A stretch of DNA of 60,477 nt from an uncultured Eubacteriales bacterium (GTDB lineage Bacteria; Bacillota; Clostridia; Christensenellales; CAG-314): contig CASEME010000029.1 in the NCBI GenBank assembly GCA_949289125.1, positions 1 to 60,477 of the forward strand, given 5' to 3'. The notes beneath the pieces are model-generated. The model made no database searches, was not told where the DNA came from, and saw nothing but the letters and a program-made list of their open reading frames with translations. The translations under genes were made by a program, and so were the position numbers. This document shows positions 15,948 to 23,751 of the stretch, piece by piece (positions within the stretch are counted from its first letter, which is position 1; the number at the start of each line of letters is the position of its first letter).

Positions 15948-18101
15948 TTATTTTACCTCGTTGTCCAATGCGGCAAGCCACGTTGCTGCGCTTCCGTCCG
16001 AAGGCATACGCCAATCGCCTCTCGGTGATAGCGATACAGAACCAATTTTTATGCCGTCGGGCATGCAGTTGCGCTTAAACTGTTGTGCAAAAAATCTTTT
16101 TACAAATACATTTAGCCACTTTTTGATAGTTGCAAAGTCGTATTCGTCAAAGGTCTGTTGGGCAATATACAGTATTTTGTCGGGTGCAAAACCGTTGTGC
16201 AAAGTGTGGTACAGATAGAAGTCGTGCAGTTGGTATGGTCCTACTATGTCTTCCGTCTTTTGCACAATCTCGCCGTTGTTGTCTGGTAACAGTTCAGGAC
16301 TTACGGGGGTATCTGCAATGTCGTTCAATATATCGGCAACGTGTTTGGGAAATACCGTTGTTGCATAGCGTATAAGGTGACGAATAAGCGTTTTGGGTAC
16401 GGACGCATTGACGCCGTACATAGACATATGGTCGCCGTTGTATGTTGCCCAACCCAATGCCAACTCGCTGAGGTCGCCTGTGCCAATCACAAGCCCGTTG
16501 ACAGAATTGGCAATGTCCATCAATACTTGTGTGCGCTCGCGTGCCTGACTGTTTTCGTAGGTTACGTCATGAATATCTGCATTGTGCCCGATATCTTCAA
16601 AGTGCTGATTGACGGCCTTGGTAATATCAATTTTGTGCACAGTAGTGCCCAATGCCTGCGCAAGTGCTATGCTGTTGTTGAGCGTGCGTTGAGTAGTGCC
16701 AAAGCAAGGCATTGTTACCGATATTACATCGCTTAGCGGACGGTTGAGCAGTTGCAACGCTGTACAACATACAATCAATGCCCACGAGCTGTCCAAACCG
16801 CCCGATACGCCGAGTACCAACTTGTCGCACTTTGTGTGGCGAATGCGAGCTTTGAGGGCGTTTGCCTGAATATCGAGTATAAGTTTGAGACGTGCGTCCC
16901 TGTCTGCCTGAGGTACAAAGGGCAGTTTTTCGTATTTGCGGGTAAGCGGTGCGCGTTGGTCGTCCATTATAAAGTTGACGCGTGTATACTTGTTGTCTGT
17001 TTTCTCAGAATAGGAGTGAAACAGCTTTCTGCGCTGAAAATCAATGTACTGCACATCAATGTCGCTTATGGCAGATTGACAGCTAAACAGTGGTGTTTGA
17101 GCCAACACTCTGCCGTTTTCAGCAACAATGTTGTGCCCCGAAAATACTATGTCCGATGTGGATTCGCCCTCACCTGTAGAAGCATACACGTATGCGGCGG
17201 TCAACCTTGCGCTGTGCATCTTTACCAAGTTGGTGCGAAAAGATTCCTTGCCTATAGTTTCGTTGCTTGCAGATAGGTTGATTATTATTTGCGCGCCGTT
17301 TTGCACGTGGCGTTGAGAGGGCGGTGCAACTACCCACAAGTCCTCGCATATCTCGCAAGCAAAGCTAAAAGGCAGTGTGCCTTGCGAGCTGAAAATAATA
17401 TCTGTGCCAAATGGTACTTCGTATCCGTCAAACAACACAGTCTTGATTCCTTCAAATGCAGGAGTAAATTGGCGCATCTCATAAAACTCGTTGTAATTGG
17501 GCAAGTAACTTTTGGGTACAAAACCAAGTACTTTGCCTTTGTGCAGTATGGCTGCTACGTTGTACAGTCTGCCGTCATTGCTGTAGGGCAGTCCTACGGC
17601 TATTATGCTGTCATAGCTTTTGGTAAGTTGTGCAATGTATCTAAGTCCGTTTAATGCACCACAAAGCAGTGTGTTTTGAAAAAACAAATCGCCACAAGTA
17701 TAGCCTGTTATTGACAACTCGCCAAACACAATAAGTTTGACTCCGTTGTGTGCAAGTGCGGCTGCACGCTCGGCAATATTTGCCGCATTGCCCATACAGT
17801 CGGCAGGTTTTAGCGGTACTGTAGCTGCTGCCACTTTTACAAAGCCATAGCTTTGTGTGCCGTGCGCGCTTGTGGGTACATTAAGCGTGTCGGCGGTGTT
17901 GTCGCAATCCATAAGTTCGGTGGGTGCAACACCAAGTACGGAAGCAATAGCGGCAAGTTGCTCCGTCTTTATGCTTTTGATAGTACCGTTAAGCAATTTT
18001 GTAAGCGTACTGCGCGCTATGCCGCTCATCTGCGACAGGTTGATGATAGTTAGCTTTTTTTGACGCATCAATGCTTTTATGTTGTCTTTTACTGTGGTCA
18101 T
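15948..18101 (-). CDS. nadE: Glutamine-dependent NAD+ synthetase with N-terminal XRE helix-turn-helix domain
   Basis: A 717-residue three-domain fusion. ATG 18101 follows AAGGAG. Residues 3-64 form an XRE-type helix-turn-helix (IKALMRQKKLTIINLSQMSG, STLTKLLNGTIK, LGVAPTELM). Residues about 85-370 are the nitrilase-type glutaminase with Glu128 (FGELSITGY), Lys197 (VPKSYLPNYNEF) and Cys252 (CEICEDLW). Residues about 395-700 are the synthetase with the ATP loop SGGLDSS (433-439). The enzyme makes NAD+ from deamido-NAD+, ATP and glutamine. All catalytic residues are present. The family is usually about 640-680 residues, so the extra length equals the HTH. There is no frameshift or internal ribosome binding site separating the parts. 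The HTH may allow autoregulation by an NAD-pathway enzyme, which is inference. Confidence 0.93.
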   Translation of the reverse strand: MTTVKDNIKALMRQKKLTIINLSQMSGIARSTLTKLLNGTIKSIKTEQLAAIASVLGVAPTELMDCDNTADTLNVPTSAHGTQSYGFVKVAAATVPLKPADCMGNAANIAERAAALAHNGVKLIVFGELSITGYTCGDLFFQNTLLCGALNGLRYIAQLTKSYDSIIAVGLPYSNDGRLYNVAAILHKGKVLGFVPKSYLPNYNEFYEMRQFTPAFEGIKTVLFDGYEVPFGTDIIFSSQGTLPFSFACEICEDLWVVAPPSQRHVQNGAQIIINLSASNETIGKESFRTNLVKMHSARLTAAYVYASTGEGESTSDIVFSGHNIVAENGRVLAQTPLFSCQSAISDIDVQYIDFQRRKLFHSYSEKTDNKYTRVNFIMDDQRAPLTRKYEKLPFVPQADRDARLKLILDIQANALKARIRHTKCDKLVLGVSGGLDSSWALIVCCTALQLLNRPLSDVISVTMPCFGTTQRTLNNSIALAQALGTTVHKIDITKAVNQHFEDIGHNADIHDVTYENSQARERTQVLMDIANSVNGLVIGTGDLSELALGWATYNGDHMSMYGVNASVPKTLIRHLIRYATTVFPKHVADILNDIADTPVSPELLPDNNGEIVQKTEDIVGPYQLHDFYLYHTLHNGFAPDKILYIAQQTFDEYDFATIKKWLNVFVKRFFAQQFKRNCMPDGIKIGSVSLSPRGDWRMPSDGSAATWLAALDNEVK

Positions 18102-18103
18102 AA

Positions 18104-18158
18104 CAAAAAAACTCCTTGCACTTGTTGCAGTTATTATACCACAACAGGCGCAAGGAGT
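18104..18158 (-). promoter_or_regulatory. Terminator-like hairpin whose 3' arm carries the nadE ribosome binding site
   Basis: On the minus strand, a 17-base arm starting ACTCCTTGCGCC pairs with one ending GCAAGGAGT (15 Watson-Crick pairs, one G-U, one mismatch). Seven T follow directly, then GTTATG of nadE. Read-through RNA from the upstream FAD-dehydrogenase gene would fold this hairpin, stop, or hide the AAGGAG. The symmetric arms are also a candidate DNA site for the NadE HTH domain. Confidence 0.6.
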
Positions 18159-18161
18159 AAA
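18133..18161 (-). promoter_or_regulatory. nadE promoter placed inside the hairpin
   Basis: On the minus strand, TTTACT (18156-18161), a 17-base spacer and TATAAT (18133-18138). The -10 box is in the hairpin loop and the spacer covers the 5' arm. RNA starting near 18126 would lack the 5' arm and leave the nadE ribosome binding site free. Confidence 0.55.
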
Positions 18162-18225
18162 CAACAATTACCAATATTTATTCGTTTTGTATAAAATATG
18201 TTCATTAGTGGAGCAATTTTGCAAA

Positions 18226-19611
18226 TTATACAAGTTGTCTGCCCATCAATACGCCCATAACTGACGCCATCATCAGTCCTCTTGTCCAGCCGCTGCTATC
18301 TCCAAGACAATACAGATTGTTGACGCTCGTTTTGAGGTCTGCGCTCATTTTTACTCTGTTGGAGTAAAATTTTAGTTCGGGCGCATAGAGTAGTGTTTCG
18401 TCTGCCGCAAACCCCGGCACTACGTTGTCAACTGCTTTAATGAAGTTGATGATGTTTATCATAGTGCGGTAAGGTATGGCAGAAGTGATATCGCCAGCAA
18501 CTGCATCGGGCAAAGTAGGGCGCACATTGCTGCGGTCAAGTTCGTCCTGCCAAGTACGTTTGCCGTCCAATATATCTCCAAAGCGTTGCACAAGTATGCC
18601 GCCAGCACCCAACATGTTGGACAGTTCGCCTACTTTTTGAGCGTACGCAACAGGTTGGTTGAATGGTTCTCTAAAGTCGTGACTGCAAAGGATTGCAAGG
18701 TTGGTGTTGTTGGACTTGAGGTTTTTGTACGAGTGGCCGTTGACTACAGCAAGGTCGTTGTCATAGTTTTCCTGACTTACAAAGCCACCTGGGTTTTGAC
18801 AAAAAGTACGCACCTTATTTTTGAAAGGCTTGGGATAGCCTATCAGTTTGGATTCGTACAACACGTTGTTGATGTTTTCCATCACTTCGTTGCGTACTTC
18901 CACACGTACGCCTACGTCCACAGTGCCGGGAGTGTGAGCAATACCGTGTTCGTTGCACATTGTTTCCAGCCACTCTGTGCCACGTCTGCCCGTTGCCACA
19001 ACAATGGTGTTGGCATACAGGTTTTGCGTTTTGCCTTTTGCAGTTATTATCACGCCTTTTGCCGTGTTGTTTTCTATTATTATGTTGTCGCAGTTGGTGT
19101 CAAACAGTATTTCCACGCCGTTGTCTATGAGATATTTTTCTATGTCGTGGTACAACTGCTGTGCCTTTTCTGTACCGAGGTGACGAATAGGGCAGTCTAC
19201 CAATTTGAGACCTGCTTTTATTGCACGTTTGCGTATTTCTTTTACTTCGTCAGTATGTCCCAATCCCTCTATGTGAGTGTCAGCACCAAACTCAAGATAG
19301 ACAGTATCGGTGTAGTCAATCAGCTGTTGCGCATTGTCAACGCCTATTAGAGTGGGCAAGTCTCCGCCTACGTCACTACTCAGCGACAGTTTGCCGTCAG
19401 AAAAAGCTCCTGCTCCCGAAAAACCCGTTGTTATGTTGCACGGCTTGCAGTTGACGCACTTGCCTGTCTTGCTTTTGGGGCATACGCGTTTTTCTACAGG
19501 TTTACCTTTTTCAATCATTACGATATGCTTTTTTGTGCCTTTGCGCAGCATCTCAAGTGCGGTAAATATACCCGCAGGTCCGGCACCAACAATAATCACG
19601 TCTGTCTTCAT
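18226..19611 (-). CDS. FAD-dependent dehydrogenase (COG2509-like)
   Basis: A 461-residue flavoprotein; ATG 19611 is chosen since the dinucleotide fold begins at once (VIIVGAGPAGIFTALEML, FAD-binding GxGxxG). Further marks are CNITTGFSGAGAFSDGKLSL, VVATGRRGTEWL and the C-terminal CLGDSSGWTRGLMMAS with the flavin-contacting GD. A CPKSKTGKCVNCKPC segment (about residues 44-58) contains closely spaced cysteines. These proteins are described as uncharacterised FAD dehydrogenases; the substrate is unknown. It precedes nadE on the same strand, separated by the hairpin at 18104-18158. A partnership in redox or NAD metabolism is suggested only by adjacency. Confidence 0.85.
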   Translation of the reverse strand: MKTDVIIVGAGPAGIFTALEMLRKGTKKHIVMIEKGKPVEKRVCPKSKTGKCVNCKPCNITTGFSGAGAFSDGKLSLSSDVGGDLPTLIGVDNAQQLIDYTDTVYLEFGADTHIEGLGHTDEVKEIRKRAIKAGLKLVDCPIRHLGTEKAQQLYHDIEKYLIDNGVEILFDTNCDNIIIENNTAKGVIITAKGKTQNLYANTIVVATGRRGTEWLETMCNEHGIAHTPGTVDVGVRVEVRNEVMENINNVLYESKLIGYPKPFKNKVRTFCQNPGGFVSQENYDNDLAVVNGHSYKNLKSNNTNLAILCSHDFREPFNQPVAYAQKVGELSNMLGAGGILVQRFGDILDGKRTWQDELDRSNVRPTLPDAVAGDITSAIPYRTMINIINFIKAVDNVVPGFAADETLLYAPELKFYSNRVKMSADLKTSVNNLYCLGDSSGWTRGLMMASVMGVLMGRQLV

Positions 19612-19624
19612 AGTGTACCTCACA

Positions 19625-19700
19625 AAAAAAATATGCTTTGGAATATCAGCAGGCAGCCGCACCCAACAACGACTGTGCCGTTTTGCTCCAAAGCACTACG
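19625..19700 (-). promoter_or_regulatory. Attenuator-like hairpin in the leader of the FAD dehydrogenase
   Basis: In the minus-strand transcript, TGCTTTGGA and its perfect complement TCCAAAGCA lie about 45 bases apart and are followed by T-ATTTTTTTT just before the ribosome binding site. A shorter GC-rich fold lies within. This resembles an intrinsic terminator between promoter and gene. No known riboswitch or T-box consensus is seen. The gap 19612-19910 holds this leader, its promoter and the tRNA promoter. Confidence 0.4.
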
Positions 19701-19763
19701 GAAAAATGCGCAAACCTATGGTTGTACGCACAGTTGTTAAGTTACGAGCTACATACCTTGCAT

Positions 19764-19792
19764 ATTATACAGATGGTGTTGTGATGTGTCAA
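19764..19792 (-). promoter_or_regulatory. Consensus sigma-A promoter of the FAD dehydrogenase
   Basis: On the minus strand, TTGACA (19787-19792), a 17-base spacer and TATAAT (19764-19769): a perfect consensus. It implies a leader of about 145 bases. Confidence 0.85.
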
Positions 19793-19834
19793 GCAGTGTA
19801 GTCAAATTTTTTATACAAAATCTCATAAAATTCA

Positions 19835-19863
19835 TTGACAAAAAATTGTCATAGTGCTAATAT
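19835..19863 (+). promoter_or_regulatory. Promoter of tRNA-Asn
   Basis: TTGACA (19835-19840), a 17-base spacer and TAATAT (19858-19863), 48 bases before the tRNA. Confidence 0.6.
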
Positions 19864-19910
19864 TGTTAGGCAGTGACCAACAGAACAGTGTTTGTAGTCA
19901 CAACATATAT

Positions 19911-19986
19911 TCCTCTATAGCTCAGTCGGTAGAGCATGCGGCTGTTAACCGCAGGGTCGTTGGTTCGAGTCCAACTGGGGGAGCCA
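19911..19986 (+). tRNA. tRNA-Asn (anticodon GTT)
   Basis: A complete cloverleaf with encoded CCA. The acceptor stem TCCTCTA pairs with TGGGGGA (two G-U), the D arm contains AGCTCAGTCGGTAGAGC, the anticodon stem TGCGG/CCGCA encloses CTGTTAA, and the T arm is GTTGG-TTCGAGT-CCAAC. The GTT anticodon reads AAC/AAU. The last 21 bases are repeated downstream at 20134-20154. Confidence 0.95.
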
Positions 19987-20057
19987 TACAGGCATTAGCA
20001 CAAGCTATTGCCTGTTTTTTTGTATATGGACTCAAACCAACGACAAGTCGTTGGTGA
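19966..20057 (+). repeat. Direct repeat copy 1: tRNA-Asn 3' end plus terminator and flank
   Basis: 92 bases covering the 3' end of tRNA-Asn from CGAGTCC, a terminator hairpin (CAGGCATTAGC-ACAA-GCTATTGCCTG, 19989-20014, then seven T), and the perfect inverted repeat CCAACGAC-AA-GTCGTTGG (20037-20054). Bases 20028-20044 are an inverted 16-of-17 copy of the tRNA T-arm (19956-19972). Confidence 0.9.
19989..20021 (+). terminator. Terminator of tRNA-Asn
   Basis: Stem of 10 of 11 pairs with an ACAA loop, followed by seven T. An identical second copy with eight T lies at 20157-20190. Confidence 0.85.
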
Positions 20058-20133
20058 CGCTCGTGTTGAAGAAGGTCACCGTGAAACTTATTTTTTCGCA
20101 CTCGCTATTCCGTCCTCACTGTGTTCGTCCTTA

Positions 20134-20226
20134 CGAGTCCAACTGGGGGAGCCATACAGGCATTAGCACAAGCTATTGCCTGTTTTTTTTGTATATGGAC
20201 TCAAACCAACGACAAGTCGTTGGTGA
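20134..20226 (+). repeat. Direct repeat copy 2 (att-like duplication)
   Basis: Identical to 19966-20057 except for one extra T in the T tract, offset 168 bases. It contains a tRNA-Asn 3' end including CCA but no 5' part. The 76 bases between the copies show no gene. The 357-base gap 19987-20343 consists of this repeat pair, that spacer and the methyltransferase promoter. Confidence 0.9.
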
Positions 20227-20289
20227 TGTTACTTACTTGTCTTACTTCAACAAAATTTCAAATTTTGTAATATTTGTTTGTTAAGCATA

Positions 20290-20317
20290 TTGCGATATTT
20301 TACGCGTGTGATACAAT
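20290..20317 (+). promoter_or_regulatory. Promoter of the methyltransferase gene
   Basis: TTGCGA (20290-20295), a 16-base spacer and TACAAT (20312-20317), 26 bases before the ATG. Confidence 0.5.
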
Positions 20318-20343
20318 ATTTTTAATATAAGGCGGTGTGAGAT

Positions 20344-20949
20344 ATGTCAAACAAAGAAGTGCAAATGGCATATAACAATATTTGTGAACAGTGGAACGAT
20401 TTCTGTCTTGGTAGAGATATTAACAAATGTATAGTCGATTTTGAACGTAGCCTTGATAGACATAGCAAAATTTTGGATATAGGTTGTGGAACAGGTTATC
20501 CGATAGCTAAATATCTCGCTTATTGTGGACATATAGTTACCGGTATCGACATTTCTGAGAATATGATACAAAAAGCAAAACAGCTAAATTTGCCCAATGC
20601 AAATTTTTTCAAAACAGATTTTTTTGATTTTCATACTGACAAAAAGTTTGATGCAGTAATTGCTTTTGATTCTATGTGGCATATGCGATACTGTCAGCAA
20701 AGGCAAATTTATGGGAAAGTGGCAAAATTGCTTGTCAAAGGCGGACAATTTTTGTTTACGCATGGTTTGAGTGACGGCGAAAGCTATGGAGAAATGTACG
20801 GACAACAGTTTTATTATAGCTCAATAGCTTTTGAAGAATTGCAAAGAATACTTTTGGAAACTAATTTTCAAATTGTACAAACTTACAAAAATTACGTTGA
20901 AGCCACTACGGGTAGTAGAGACTTGCTTATGATTGTCAAAAAAAAGTAA
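20344..20949 (+). CDS. Class I SAM-dependent methyltransferase
   Basis: A 201-residue Rossmann methyltransferase; ATG 20344 follows AAGGCGG. Motif I ILDIGCGTGYPIAKYL (about residues 40-55) binds S-adenosylmethionine, followed by GIDISENMIQKAK and DAVIAFDSMWHM. The substrate cannot be told; the family methylates small molecules as well as macromolecules. The gene is clearly richer in A+T than the genes before it and lies just beyond the tRNA-Asn repeats, so it may have arrived by transfer. Confidence 0.85.
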   Translation: MSNKEVQMAYNNICEQWNDFCLGRDINKCIVDFERSLDRHSKILDIGCGTGYPIAKYLAYCGHIVTGIDISENMIQKAKQLNLPNANFFKTDFFDFHTDKKFDAVIAFDSMWHMRYCQQRQIYGKVAKLLVKGGQFLFTHGLSDGESYGEMYGQQFYYSSIAFEELQRILLETNFQIVQTYKNYVEATTGSRDLLMIVKKK

Positions 20950-21119
20950 ACTTTATATCCATTTTCGCAACCATTTTTTAAGCCAATATTAGTCAAAAGT
21001 TTGAACTTACTTTGTAGTGTATTTTTGATGATTTGGCAGTAGTTTTTGGTACATAGACAACCAATTTGCTTGAAAAATTTGTATGTACCAAATTACAGGA
21101 GAAAAATAAGGAGGATATT

Positions 21120-21779
21120 ATGGAAAGAACAATAAAGGTTAACGGAAGTGCAAAATTATCGGTAAAGCCTGACATCATTGTAGTGTTTGCTACTGTAAGA
21201 ACATGCGATATTGAATACGCCAAAGCCATTAGCGATGTTAATAGCAAAATAGAAAAGCTAAGAAAAAGCCTTGTTAAAATAGGCTTTGAAAAAGACACGC
21301 TCCAAACAACAGACTTCAATGTTCAAAGCAGATACGACAATGAAAAGACAGCAGACGGCAGTTACAAAAGGGTGTTTGCAGGGTTCAACGTCACCCACTC
21401 GCTAAAATTAGAATTTGCGTTTGACACAGACAAGTTGTCGCAAGTTGTGTCTGTAATAACCAATAGCAAAACCGAAACCGAGTTTTCTATAGCTTTTTCT
21501 ATAAAAGATGAACAAATTTACAAAAAACAGGTTATCGCACAAGCTGTCAAGGATGCTACAGAAAAAGCAACTATAATTGCAGAGGCAGCAGGTGTTCAAC
21601 TCAAAGAAATTGTTGCTGTCAACTATGACGTAGCAGATATCAATATTTATTCACCTACAAGGTATTGTGCCAATGACGGTATGGCAAGAGCAGTGGCTTT
21701 GAGCGCATCCCACACAGATATTGTCCCCGAAGACGTACAAATCAAAGACACCGTATCTGTAGTGTGGAATATAGCATAG
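21120..21779 (+). CDS. SIMPL domain (DUF541) protein
   Basis: A 219-residue protein; ATG 21120 follows AAGGAGG. The N-terminus (IKVNGSAKLSVKPDIIVVFA) and the C-terminal AVKDATEKATIIAEAAGVQL with a final VQIKDTVSVVW strand match the SIMPL/DUF541 fold. Members are often exported oligomeric proteins, but no signal peptide is present here, so it is probably cytoplasmic. The precise role is unknown. It stands alone with about 100-170 bases of AT-rich DNA on each side. Confidence 0.8.
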   Translation: MERTIKVNGSAKLSVKPDIIVVFATVRTCDIEYAKAISDVNSKIEKLRKSLVKIGFEKDTLQTTDFNVQSRYDNEKTADGSYKRVFAGFNVTHSLKLEFAFDTDKLSQVVSVITNSKTETEFSIAFSIKDEQIYKKQVIAQAVKDATEKATIIAEAAGVQLKEIVAVNYDVADINIYSPTRYCANDGMARAVALSASHTDIVPEDVQIKDTVSVVWNIA

Positions 21780-21886
21780 GTTCATTTGCACGTTGGGGCA
21801 ATATTGGGCAGACTACATAAAAAAAGCAATACACAATCAACGAAAAAATATTATGAAGCAAATTGTGGTAAATAAAGGAGAAAGCA

Positions 21887-22864
21887 ATGAAGTGGTACAC
21901 TAAAATACTATATCTTTTGTTGTTTATAATTTTTTTGCCCATTATTATCCCTGTACTTATAGTGTTATGGTTGTGCACTCCCTTTGTACAAATATCGAAG
22001 ATAGTAAAATACAAGAAATCTTTTTACTACAAAGACTTTAAGGTGGCTTATAAAAACAAAATTACCTATAGTCCTCAGTATAGGTTTTACAATGCTATCA
22101 AAGCAGACGGTACAGACCAAAGATTGAATATACAATACAATCACCAACGTAATTATAAGTCCGATTACTTCGTGTATCAAAATGTAGTGTATTTGTTCCC
22201 AAACTTTGATGCAATTCAATACAACAAAGCAAACGATGAATGGCAAATAATTTACAGAAAGTACTCGGAGGAGAGTTGTTGCGAGCTCGATAAGTATATT
22301 GAGATCAACAAGCCATTGCCAGATACTACGCAAAGCAGTTTGCCAACAAAAATAATTGTGGAAAGGTCTGCTATCGAAGTAAGCAAGTTGGACAAAGCTA
22401 CGTTGCCAGACTGTTTGTATGTGGTGTCTAAGTATGAAAATGCTTTTGATACGGTAGATTGGCAAATACTTTCTATTATTCCGCAAACAGCAACCGAACT
22501 ATATCAAATGGTGCAACTAACTCCCAATCTTTGCGGTCAATTTTGTCTTGTTGACGACAACGCAATAACGTGGACTTTGGATACGCTATATGCAACTATA
22601 GAGTTTGACTTGGGTACTTGTACAATAAGTATCAGTCAAATGCACAAAGACGGCAAACAAAAACAATATTTTACTCATTGGCATGTGGACACACAATACA
22701 TATATGATGAGGTTTGCCAAATGTCACAAAAAGGTAATGTGTTGGTAATTAAAATTTTTTTGGGAACAAGCCAAGTAAAATATTTGGGTGACAAAAAATA
22801 TTGCAAGTACAAAAAACACAAAAAAAGTATTTGCTCCAAGATACATTATTTTGAAATAGAATAA
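21887..22864 (+). CDS. Hypothetical protein with N-terminal membrane segment
   Basis: A 325-residue protein; AAAGGAG precedes ATG 21887. Residues 5-35 are strongly hydrophobic (ILYLLLFIIFLPIIIPVLIV). The rest is polar, rich in Tyr, Lys and Gln, and ends with a basic KKYCKYKKHKKSICSK tail. No domain is recognised. It belongs to the AT-rich stretch next to the tRNA-Asn repeats. Confidence 0.6.
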   Translation: MKWYTKILYLLLFIIFLPIIIPVLIVLWLCTPFVQISKIVKYKKSFYYKDFKVAYKNKITYSPQYRFYNAIKADGTDQRLNIQYNHQRNYKSDYFVYQNVVYLFPNFDAIQYNKANDEWQIIYRKYSEESCCELDKYIEINKPLPDTTQSSLPTKIIVERSAIEVSKLDKATLPDCLYVVSKYENAFDTVDWQILSIIPQTATELYQMVQLTPNLCGQFCLVDDNAITWTLDTLYATIEFDLGTCTISISQMHKDGKQKQYFTHWHVDTQYIYDEVCQMSQKGNVLVIKIFLGTSQVKYLGDKKYCKYKKHKKSICSKIHYFEIE

Positions 22865-22898
22865 AAACAATTTTAGTTTCAGTTTAAGGGGTGTGCGT

Positions 22899-23519
22899 AT
22901 GTTTGGTAGACCATATTATGCAGAATTGTGTTATTGCAATCAATATTATATAGCGGATATAGATGTTTTGAACGACAACGGGTGCAGGCAGTTGGTCAAA
23001 ACAAAAAACATCACACTCAGCTTTTTGGATAAAAGCATACCTTACAGAAAGGTTGACAACGCACAAATTTTTCGTATTTGTGTAGGTACAAAACATTTTT
23101 GTATTGCACTAAAGCAACTTGCGCCCTCTGTTTATCTTATTGCCTATCTTACGCGACGTGACTTTGTTGTAAAAACTCAGGTGCAAAACAAAAGTAGTAG
23201 ACAGCGCAATGCTGATAATTTGCGCAAAGTTGTTTTGCACAACATAGTTAGCTCAGACGAGCGAGCTAATTGCAGCTATGTATATTCTGAAGACAGACTA
23301 CAGCGTTTTGAAATACGTCAGTGCGACAACTCGGTAAAAGTTGTACATCAACGTTTTGAGTTGGATCCTGATGCCGATATAGATTTTCCGCAAAGTTTGG
23401 ATACCAACTTTTATACACACTTGGGCGCGTACGAAAACTATTCGGGCGTGTCCGTATACAACAGTATGCAACAAGCCTACGACAATATCAACAAGGTAAT
23501 TGAGCAACACAAAGTATAG
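22899..23519 (+). CDS. Hypothetical protein
   Basis: A 206-residue soluble protein; ATG 22899 follows AAGGGG by 7 bases. Tyr-, Gln- and Asn-rich, without signal peptide or known motif. It lies 34 bases after the previous unknown gene and ahead of a terminator, so the two may be co-transcribed. No function can be proposed. Confidence 0.55.
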   Translation: MFGRPYYAELCYCNQYYIADIDVLNDNGCRQLVKTKNITLSFLDKSIPYRKVDNAQIFRICVGTKHFCIALKQLAPSVYLIAYLTRRDFVVKTQVQNKSSRQRNADNLRKVVLHNIVSSDERANCSYVYSEDRLQRFEIRQCDNSVKVVHQRFELDPDADIDFPQSLDTNFYTHLGAYENYSGVSVYNSMQQAYDNINKVIEQHKV

Positions 23520-23575
23520 TTGTTTTGCGCACTTTACGTAGTTAGTTGTGGAAATACAGTTTGCCTAATATCAAT

Positions 23576-23617
23576 GCGACAAGGATAGTTGAGCTGTCTT
23601 TGTCGCTGCTTTTTTTT
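23576..23617 (+). terminator. Intrinsic terminator
   Basis: Arm GCGACAAGGATAG pairs with CTGTCTTTGTCGC (two G-U), followed by a run of eight T at 23610-23617. It ends the unknown-gene unit. Confidence 0.8.
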
Positions 23618-23675
23618 GTTTGTGTAAAAGACTACGATTTGCGCATTTTGACGCAAAATTTTTTGATTAGATAGC

Positions 23676-23704
23676 TTGTTATTGTAGTATCAATTTGCTA
23701 TAAT
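23676..23704 (+). promoter_or_regulatory. Promoter of the NYN/LOTUS gene
   Basis: TTGTTA (23676-23681), a 17-base spacer and TATAAT (23699-23704), 47 bases before ATG 23752. Confidence 0.7.
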
Positions 23705-23751
23705 CTACTCAATGGCGCACACTGCGCAAAGGTAGTATACGAGGAGAATTT

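Noticed and set aside
19625-19700. T-box or known riboswitch before the FAD dehydrogenase
   Set aside because: A GGGTGCGGC stretch superficially recalls a T-box, but the AGGGTGG-ACCGCG core, specifier loop and anti-terminator are missing.
20047-20133. Small frames across the tRNA-Asn repeats read as proteins
   Set aside because: They run through the tRNA, terminator and repeat sequence, and have no ribosome binding site or recognisable product.
19966-20226. CRISPR array
   Set aside because: Only two copies of a 92-base unit tied to a tRNA end, with one 76-base spacer. No cas genes anywhere in the window.
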